DNA from: Firmicutes bacterium HGW-Firmicutes-10
GTDB taxonomy: Bacteria; Bacillota_I; Bacilli_A; Erysipelotrichales; Erysipelotrichaceae
NCBI GenBank assembly: GCA_002841605.1
Contig: PHAF01000058.1
Coordinates: 1-11,178 of the forward strand
Length of the DNA stretch: 11,178 nucleotides
Direction: 5' to 3'
Position 1 is the stretch's first letter, and each line of letters starts with the position of its first letter. Both the position numbers and the translations under genes were made by a program. Positions 8,084 through 11,178 of this stretch are shown in pieces. The notes below the pieces were generated by a model. The model saw only the letters and a list, made by a program, of their open reading frames with translations, ran no database searches and had not been told where the DNA came from.

Positions 8084-8571
8084 TATAACGGCAAGTCTTG
8101 ATCGCTGTCTTTCAAAAAATCCATTTTAGGAACGACCGGGATTTCCAAATCATCGATTGAACGACTCAATGCATCCAGTTTTTCCTTAAGTTCCGACTTC
8201 ACTTCATTGGCATCCTGCGATATACGCGCGATTTCCACCAAAATGATCCGGGCGGTCGAGAGTGCTTCACGCACGATCGAGTCCGCATTGTTTTGTGCTG
8301 TATCGATGATCCGATTGGCCTCTTTTAACGCCAGCCTCGCAATTTCATCCGCAGCTTTTTCACGCATGTTCAACTCACCGATCAACGTCTGATAACGTTG
8401 TTTGATCAGATTGAGCTGTTGCGCCGAAGACTCCGACTGTTTCATGTATAAATCCAGCCGGCTCTTGTAATCATCCAATTCCAAGGTCATTTGTTCGATC
8501 GTTCGGTCAACCTCAAAACGGTCATAGCCTTGTTTGAGTACTCTGAACCGATTCGTTGCAGCTTCGCTCAC
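8083..8571 (-). CDS. divIVA: Cell division initiation protein, DivIVA family
   Basis: A cytoplasmic coiled-coil protein that binds negatively curved membrane at septa and poles and organises division or wall-growth proteins. From the GTG at 8571 it has 162 residues, near the usual 160-170. The N-terminal lipid-binding domain shows FRVLKQGYDRFEVD (9-22), matching the family GYD-x-x-EVD signature. From about residue 25 to 140 the sequence is long alpha-helical heptad-type repeats (for example KSRLDLYMKQ and EVKSELKEKLDAL), ending in a short acidic tail. Three in-frame starts exist: TTG 8577, TTG 8574 and GTG 8571. GAGGG lies 7 nt before the GTG and too close to the TTGs, so GTG is preferred. 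The start is 23 bases after the sepF stop, suggesting one transcript. Its TAG stop lies 2 nt before Stem I of the Ile T-box. Confidence 0.9.
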   Translation of the reverse strand: MSEAATNRFRVLKQGYDRFEVDRTIEQMTLELDDYKSRLDLYMKQSESSAQQLNLIKQRYQTLIGELNMREKAADEIARLALKEANRIIDTAQNNADSIVREALSTARIILVEIARISQDANEVKSELKEKLDALSRSIDDLEIPVVPKMDFLKDSDQDLPL

Positions 8572-8594
8572 CAACAATCCCTCATTTCGTTACG

Positions 8595-8990
8595 TTATTC
8601 TTCTTCTGCATCAAAGCGGATTTCACCGCTGACCCCGATGTCTTGAGGGGTACATAAGATGACGTTATGACCGATTTTTTGAATCGTTCCGTCAAGTGCA
8701 AATACGACGCCAGTCAGAAAATCGATCGAACGCTGCGAGTATTCCCGCGGCAGACGATGTAAATTAACGACCGCTGCACGTTTGCCTTTTAAGTGGCGAG
8801 CCACTTCTTCTGCTTCATCAAAGGATCGCGGTTCAAACAAAACCATTTTTGTATCCGCCGGAATCTTCGATATATTACGGTTTTTCGGCTTTTCGTATTC
8901 GCTGATGCGGGCTTCTTCTGCCGAAAGTTCAAGAACTTCGTCTTCTTCTACCGGGTTGATGAAATTTTTCAATTTGTCTTTGAAACTCAT
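8595..8990 (-). CDS. sepF: Cell division protein SepF
   Basis: SepF is a membrane anchor and bundler of FtsZ needed for regular septum assembly in Gram-positive bacteria. The protein has 131 residues. The N-terminus SFKDKLKNFI is an amphipathic helix suited to membrane binding. An acidic linker follows (about 13-40), then the globular SepF domain (about 47-122) with KMVLFEPRSFDEAEEV, RAAVVNLHRLP and SIDFLTGVVFALDGTIQKIG, which are characteristic of the family and form the polymerising, FtsZ-binding fold. The ATG at 8990 has GGAGG (9002-8998) seven bases upstream. It is followed by divIVA, as in the B. subtilis cluster, but without ylmG and ylmH in between. Its own promoter lies at 9014-9040. 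Confidence 0.96.
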   Translation of the reverse strand: MSFKDKLKNFINPVEEDEVLELSAEEARISEYEKPKNRNISKIPADTKMVLFEPRSFDEAEEVARHLKGKRAAVVNLHRLPREYSQRSIDFLTGVVFALDGTIQKIGHNVILCTPQDIGVSGEIRFDAEEE

Positions 8991-9013
8991 ATGATCGCCT
9001 CCACATTGAAATT

Positions 9014-9040
9014 ATTATAACATAAAAGTGCCGTTGTCAA
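9014..9040 (-). promoter_or_regulatory. Promoter upstream of sepF (divIVA, possibly ileS)
   Basis: A perfect -35 box TTGACA (9040-9035) and a perfect -10 box TATAAT (9019-9014) preceded by TG (extended -10) are visible. The spacer is only 15 bp, shorter than the optimal 17. The predicted start is about 9007, a leader of roughly 16 nt. It lies just downstream of the hpf terminator. Confidence 0.7.
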
Positions 9041-9054
9041 CGAAAATTTCCCAA

Positions 9055-9080
9055 TCAAAAGGGAGAATTTCTTCTCCCTT
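9055..9080 (-). terminator. Intrinsic terminator of hpf
   Basis: A perfect 9-bp stem, AAGGGAGAA with TTCTCCCTT (9080-9072 and 9067-9059), has a 4-nt loop and sits four bases after the hpf stop. The T-tract is short and interrupted (TT of the stem, then TTGATT), so termination may be partial. Confidence 0.72.
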
Positions 9081-9084
9081 GTTA

Positions 9085-9633
9085 TTACTCTGCCGGTTCT
9101 GTCTCCAACAGACCATATCCACCGTCATTGCGCTTATATACCACCGCAATCAAGTCTGATTCATTGTCTGTGTAAATAAAGAATGAGTGTCCCAACATTT
9201 CCATACGCATGATCGCTTCATCCAAGTCCATCCGTTGGGCAGCGATGGTCTTGGTGCGGACCGGGATTTCCTTTTCCTTGAGGGGTTCCTCAACGACGGA
9301 CTCCTTATCCTTTAAAAAAGCTAAGGCCAACTTCTCTCTGTGACGTCGCGATAACCGGGTTTTTTGTCGGCGAATCTGGTCTTCCAGCTTGTCCATCGCC
9401 AGATCCACAGCTGCATAGAAGTCATCATGTACGACCTCCGCACGAAGGTAGCCGACTTTGGTCAAAATCGTGATTTCCAGTTTCAACCCCGTCGGGAACA
9501 TCCGTACGACCACATTGGCCGTGGTATCTTCATCGATGTTGAAGTACTTCTCAAGAAATGAGAGTTTCTTGTCCACCCGTTGATACATCGCCTCTGTAAT
9601 CGTTAAGTTTTTGCCGTGAATGTTTACTCGCAT
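9085..9633 (-). CDS. hpf: Ribosome hibernation promoting factor, long form
   Basis: This factor binds the decoding region of the 30S subunit and, in its long form, joins 70S ribosomes into inactive 100S dimers during slow growth. The 182 residues contain the N-terminal S30AE/RaiA ribosome-binding domain (about 1-100: RVNIHGKNLTITEAM, LEKYF, then the basic stretch RRQKTRLSRRHREK). A charged linker (about 105-124) follows, then the C-terminal dimerisation domain (about 125-180: KTIAAQRMDLDEAIMRMEML, GHSFFIYTDNE, AVVYKRNDGGYGLL). The presence of this second domain marks it as long HPF, as in Bacillota, rather than the short HPF or YfiA of enterobacteria. The ATG at 9633 has a strong GGAGG (9646-9642) eight bases upstream. 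It has its own terminator and probably its own promoter, so it seems to be a single-gene unit. Confidence 0.97.
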   Translation of the reverse strand: MRVNIHGKNLTITEAMYQRVDKKLSFLEKYFNIDEDTTANVVVRMFPTGLKLEITILTKVGYLRAEVVHDDFYAAVDLAMDKLEDQIRRQKTRLSRRHREKLALAFLKDKESVVEEPLKEKEIPVRTKTIAAQRMDLDEAIMRMEMLGHSFFIYTDNESDLIAVVYKRNDGGYGLLETEPAE

Positions 9634-9654
9634 AACATCATCCTCCTTTTTTTA

Positions 9655-9660
9655 ATTATA
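9655..9660 (-). promoter_or_regulatory. Candidate -10 box upstream of hpf
   Basis: A perfect TATAAT (9660-9655) lies 21 bases before the ATG, but nothing like TTGACA stands at 16-18 bp spacing (the hexamer there is TCATTT). The predicted start falls in the A-run just before GGAGG. The missing -35 could mean an activator or an alternative sigma factor, as hpf is stress-induced in relatives, or that the match is chance. Confidence 0.4.
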
Positions 9661-9719
9661 TGATGGTTCTTTGCGAAAAATGAGTCTTTTCTATGCTTAA
9701 ATAAACTGCTATACTTATA

Positions 9720-10709
9720 TTAGCGGGAAAAATCCCCGCTTTTTTCATAAATCGAATCAAAGACGACCATCTTTTTACCGTCATTGGTCCCCGTATTGAA
9801 CTGTCTGTCCTCCATGACCTCTGCCATCGAGACAGCTTTTTTATTGAGCATATCGTCGAAACGGCCAATCGCCGATAACGCACGCTCCATTGCCAAATCA
9901 AACAGTTCCATAAAGTTCTCTGTATGTTGGGACTCTGGGTCGGTCGGGTTGCGCCAAATCGAATGATTTTTATTCAAAACATCAAACGTCTGATCCAACT
10001 CACCGATAACCATATGACTGGAAAACTTCCAAAAGATGTCTTTCTTCTTTTCGAATTTCTGAACCCAGTGAAACCAGCGCGTATGAGGGTCAAAAAGGAT
10101 ATGAAGTACGCCATAAGCATGATTCATGCACTTGATTGCTTCAGTCTCCTTCATCTTCTCCTGATATACGGAAGTGAATGTCTCACTTACGCCCGCTGCG
10201 ATGACTTTCTTTTCAAACCCCGACAACTTCATGAAGTTTTTGGTCGGATATTTCGATAAATCATCCTTAAACACTTCTTTGACCATCAAGGAATCCAACA
10301 TCGACTCAAAACGGAAATGCCAATACTTCGTCTTACCCGCGATTTTACCGCTGCGATAGAATACGAAAGGATGTGCGATCGTATCCAACGACCAGTGCGT
10401 CAGATATCCGGCCACAAACGATGTAAATATCGCCTTCGCCTGATCACTCAGTTCCATCGTTTTTTTGACCATGGCATCCGTGAACTCATTGATTTTAGAG
10501 CGATGCATCATCTCACCGAACTCGCCGATGCGATGATTCTCCTTTTGGTTCAGCCAAGGCCAAACATTGTAATAAAACAAAAAATCCGGACCGTTGCTGC
10601 CAAACAAGTACGCCTGCGGATACATCGCAATCGCGTCCTTCACCACTGAAACCGGTAATCGTTTCAGTGTTTCTTTGGCCAATAGTCCGTGGGTAATCAC
10701 ATTGGGCAT
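9720..10709 (-). CDS. Zinc-dependent phospholipase C-like protein
   Basis: The protein resembles the zinc-dependent phospholipase C/S1-P1 nuclease fold (Zn_dep_PLC family). Likely metal ligands in order are His7, Asp42 (GSNGPDF), His69, His105-x3-Asp109-x3-His113 (HWSLDTIAH) and His131-x3-Glu135 (HFRFE). These match the family pattern of His, Asp, His, HxxxD and HxxxE around three zincs. It has 329 residues from ATG 10709. Two upstream in-frame starts (GTG 10718, ATG 10715) lie on or right beside the Shine-Dalgarno AGAGG, which is 8 nt before ATG 10709, so 10709 is chosen. Unlike secreted clostridial phospholipases it has no signal peptide; the N-terminus PNVITHGLLAKETLKRL leads straight into the catalytic fold. 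It may act inside the cell, and the substrate is unknown. It lies between a strong terminator and hpf and appears to be a single gene. Confidence 0.85.
   Translation of the reverse strand: MPNVITHGLLAKETLKRLPVSVVKDAIAMYPQAYLFGSNGPDFLFYYNVWPWLNQKENHRIGEFGEMMHRSKINEFTDAMVKKTMELSDQAKAIFTSFVAGYLTHWSLDTIAHPFVFYRSGKIAGKTKYWHFRFESMLDSLMVKEVFKDDLSKYPTKNFMKLSGFEKKVIAAGVSETFTSVYQEKMKETEAIKCMNHAYGVLHILFDPHTRWFHWVQKFEKKKDIFWKFSSHMVIGELDQTFDVLNKNHSIWRNPTDPESQHTENFMELFDLAMERALSAIGRFDDMLNKKAVSMAEVMEDRQFNTGTNDGKKMVVFDSIYEKSGDFSR
9722..9745 (+). terminator. U-tract hairpin oriented on the plus strand at the 3' end of the phospholipase-like gene
   Basis: AGCGGG (9722-9727), loop AAAAATC and CCCGCT (9735-9740) form a 6-bp GC-rich stem followed on the plus strand by a run of Ts (9740-9745). 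On the minus strand, where all genes lie, the hairpin is preceded by As and followed by AATATAAG, so it is a poor terminator there. It covers the last codons and stop of the phospholipase-like gene. Confidence 0.4.
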
Positions 10710-10729
10710 ACCCATCACCTCTTTATTTC

Positions 10730-10738
10730 ATTTTAACA
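10730..10738 (-). promoter_or_regulatory. Extended -10 promoter for the phospholipase-like gene
   Basis: The minus strand reads TGTTAAAAT (10738-10730), identical to the box before the RNA methyltransferase gene, with no clear -35. The next Shine-Dalgarno (AGAGG) starts 7 bases downstream, so the predicted leader is about 13 nt. It lies just past the DUF2779 terminator. Confidence 0.5.
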
Positions 10739-10748
10739 AAAAGAACAC

Positions 10749-10778
10749 AAAAAAGGTGAAATTTACACTCATTTCACC
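10749..10778 (-). terminator. Intrinsic terminator of the DUF2779 gene
   Basis: GGTGAAAT (10778-10771) and ATTTCACC (10762-10755) form a perfect 8-bp stem with an 8-nt loop, followed by TTTTTT (10754-10749). The stop codon TGA lies at the end of the 5' arm, so the hairpin forms over the end of the gene. Confidence 0.9.
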
Positions 10779-11178
10779 AATTTTTGTAAATATTGATATA
10801 GTTCGACCATAGCTTCGGTATCGCGCTTGCAATAAGCAAACAAATCCTGGCGCAACTGCTCACTCAACGTATCGCTGATATCGGCTTTTCGCCACAGTTC
10901 CACCGCATTTAAGCCATGCTGAATCATCAGATTGCCGTAAGCAAATTCGGGATTGATGACTTCTATGACTTTTTTCAAAGTAAACGCACCACCCAGACGT
11001 ACATCATAATACAAACCCATAAACAACGGCTGAGCCAGATCAAGCAACCGTGAAGCCAATGCCGTCAAAGGCTCTTCATATTGAGGAAACTGACGCCCCA
11101 GCTCCAACAACCGCAGTTTCTCCGCTCCATCAGCATTATAAGCAAACACGGTTCCATCACTTGGAATATGTTTGAGAA
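10769..11178 (-). CDS. DUF2779-family protein, C-terminal part (5' end outside window)
   Basis: The frame is open from the window edge to a TGA at 10769, giving 135 C-terminal residues with no true start inside the window. The sequence fits the C-terminal part of the uncharacterised DUF2779 family: VFAYNADGAEKLRL, LASRLLDL, YYDVRLGGAFTLKKVIEVI, FAYGNLMIQHGLNAVELW and a final DLFAYCKRDTEAMVELYQYL. The last segment has a YxxxD spacing (AYCKRD) like the third motif of DEDDy 3'-5' exonucleases, and the YN-x-x-x-x-EK stretch resembles the middle motif region, so an RNase H-like nuclease fold is possible (inference). Full-length family members are several hundred residues long and some carry a PD-(D/E)XK nuclease-like N-terminus, which cannot be checked here. 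The gene ends in a strong terminator. Confidence 0.8.
   Translation of the reverse strand, partial: LKHIPSDGTVFAYNADGAEKLRLLELGRQFPQYEEPLTALASRLLDLAQPLFMGLYYDVRLGGAFTLKKVIEVINPEFAYGNLMIQHGLNAVELWRKADISDTLSEQLRQDLFAYCKRDTEAMVELYQYLQKLVK

Noticed and set aside
8082..8087. TATAGT as an independent ileS promoter
   Set aside because: The -35 at normal spacing is poor, and the predicted start (about 8075) would remove most of the Stem I base, so it is not listed as a promoter.
7673..8101. 142-codon open frame on the plus strand across the ileS start and the Ile T-box
   Set aside because: It runs through a structured T-box leader and the antisense of conserved ileS codons. The protein resembles no family known to me.
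9656..9901. 81-codon minus-strand frame in the 3' part of the phospholipase-like gene
   Set aside because: It is an alternative frame of a gene with a strong family match, has Arg/Ser/Trp-rich shadow composition and no start signals.
1..11178. Mobile element, prophage, CRISPR or defence island
   Set aside because: No direct-repeat array, transposase, integrase, phage or restriction-type protein is recognisable. All genes are core housekeeping genes on one strand, with known syntenic partners.

Overview
The window looks like chromosomal core sequence from a low-to-mid GC Gram-positive bacterium (Bacillota). The evidence is two tRNA-responsive T-box leaders, SepF and DivIVA next to ileS, a long-form hibernation factor, and GGAGG-type ribosome binding sites. 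Tryptophan is read from TGG and TGA is used as a stop (pheT and the right-edge gene), so this is not a Mycoplasma-type code. The DUF2779 gene and the shortened division cluster make me lean to an Erysipelotrichia-like lineage, but that placement is inference. No mobile element, CRISPR array, rRNA or tRNA gene is visible.

All ten genes are on the minus strand, so transcription runs from right to left. From the right edge: the 3' end of a DUF2779 gene (10769-11178, cut by the window) closed by a strong terminator; a zinc-dependent phospholipase C-like protein with no signal peptide (9720-10709); the long ribosome hibernation factor hpf (9085-9633) with its own terminator; then sepF (8595-8990) and divIVA (8083-8571), which place and build the septum. 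An isoleucine T-box (7903-8083) leads into ileS (5155-7884), which ends in a terminator. Next is a promoter and a SpoU/TrmH-family RNA methyltransferase (4370-5098). A second promoter and a phenylalanine T-box (4099-4302) control pheS (3043-4077), pheT (653-3031) and, overlapping the pheT stop by 4 bp, a short-chain dehydrogenase (1-656) cut by the left edge.

The main themes are aminoacyl-tRNA supply (ileS, pheST), ribosome and RNA maintenance (hpf, the methyltransferase) and cell division (sepF, divIVA). The order sepF-divIVA-ileS is a compact form of the B. subtilis sepF-ylmG-ylmH-divIVA-ileS order, and methyltransferase-pheS-pheT matches ysgA-pheS-pheT.

I found no clearly new biological system. 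The points most worth a second look are regulatory. The Ile T-box begins 2 nt after the divIVA stop codon, so a terminating DivIVA ribosome should cover its Stem I. A 9-bp inverted repeat could refold the same T-box. Four promoters seem to give very short leaders with the Shine-Dalgarno almost at the 5' end. A U-tract hairpin at the end of the phospholipase gene points against all the genes.
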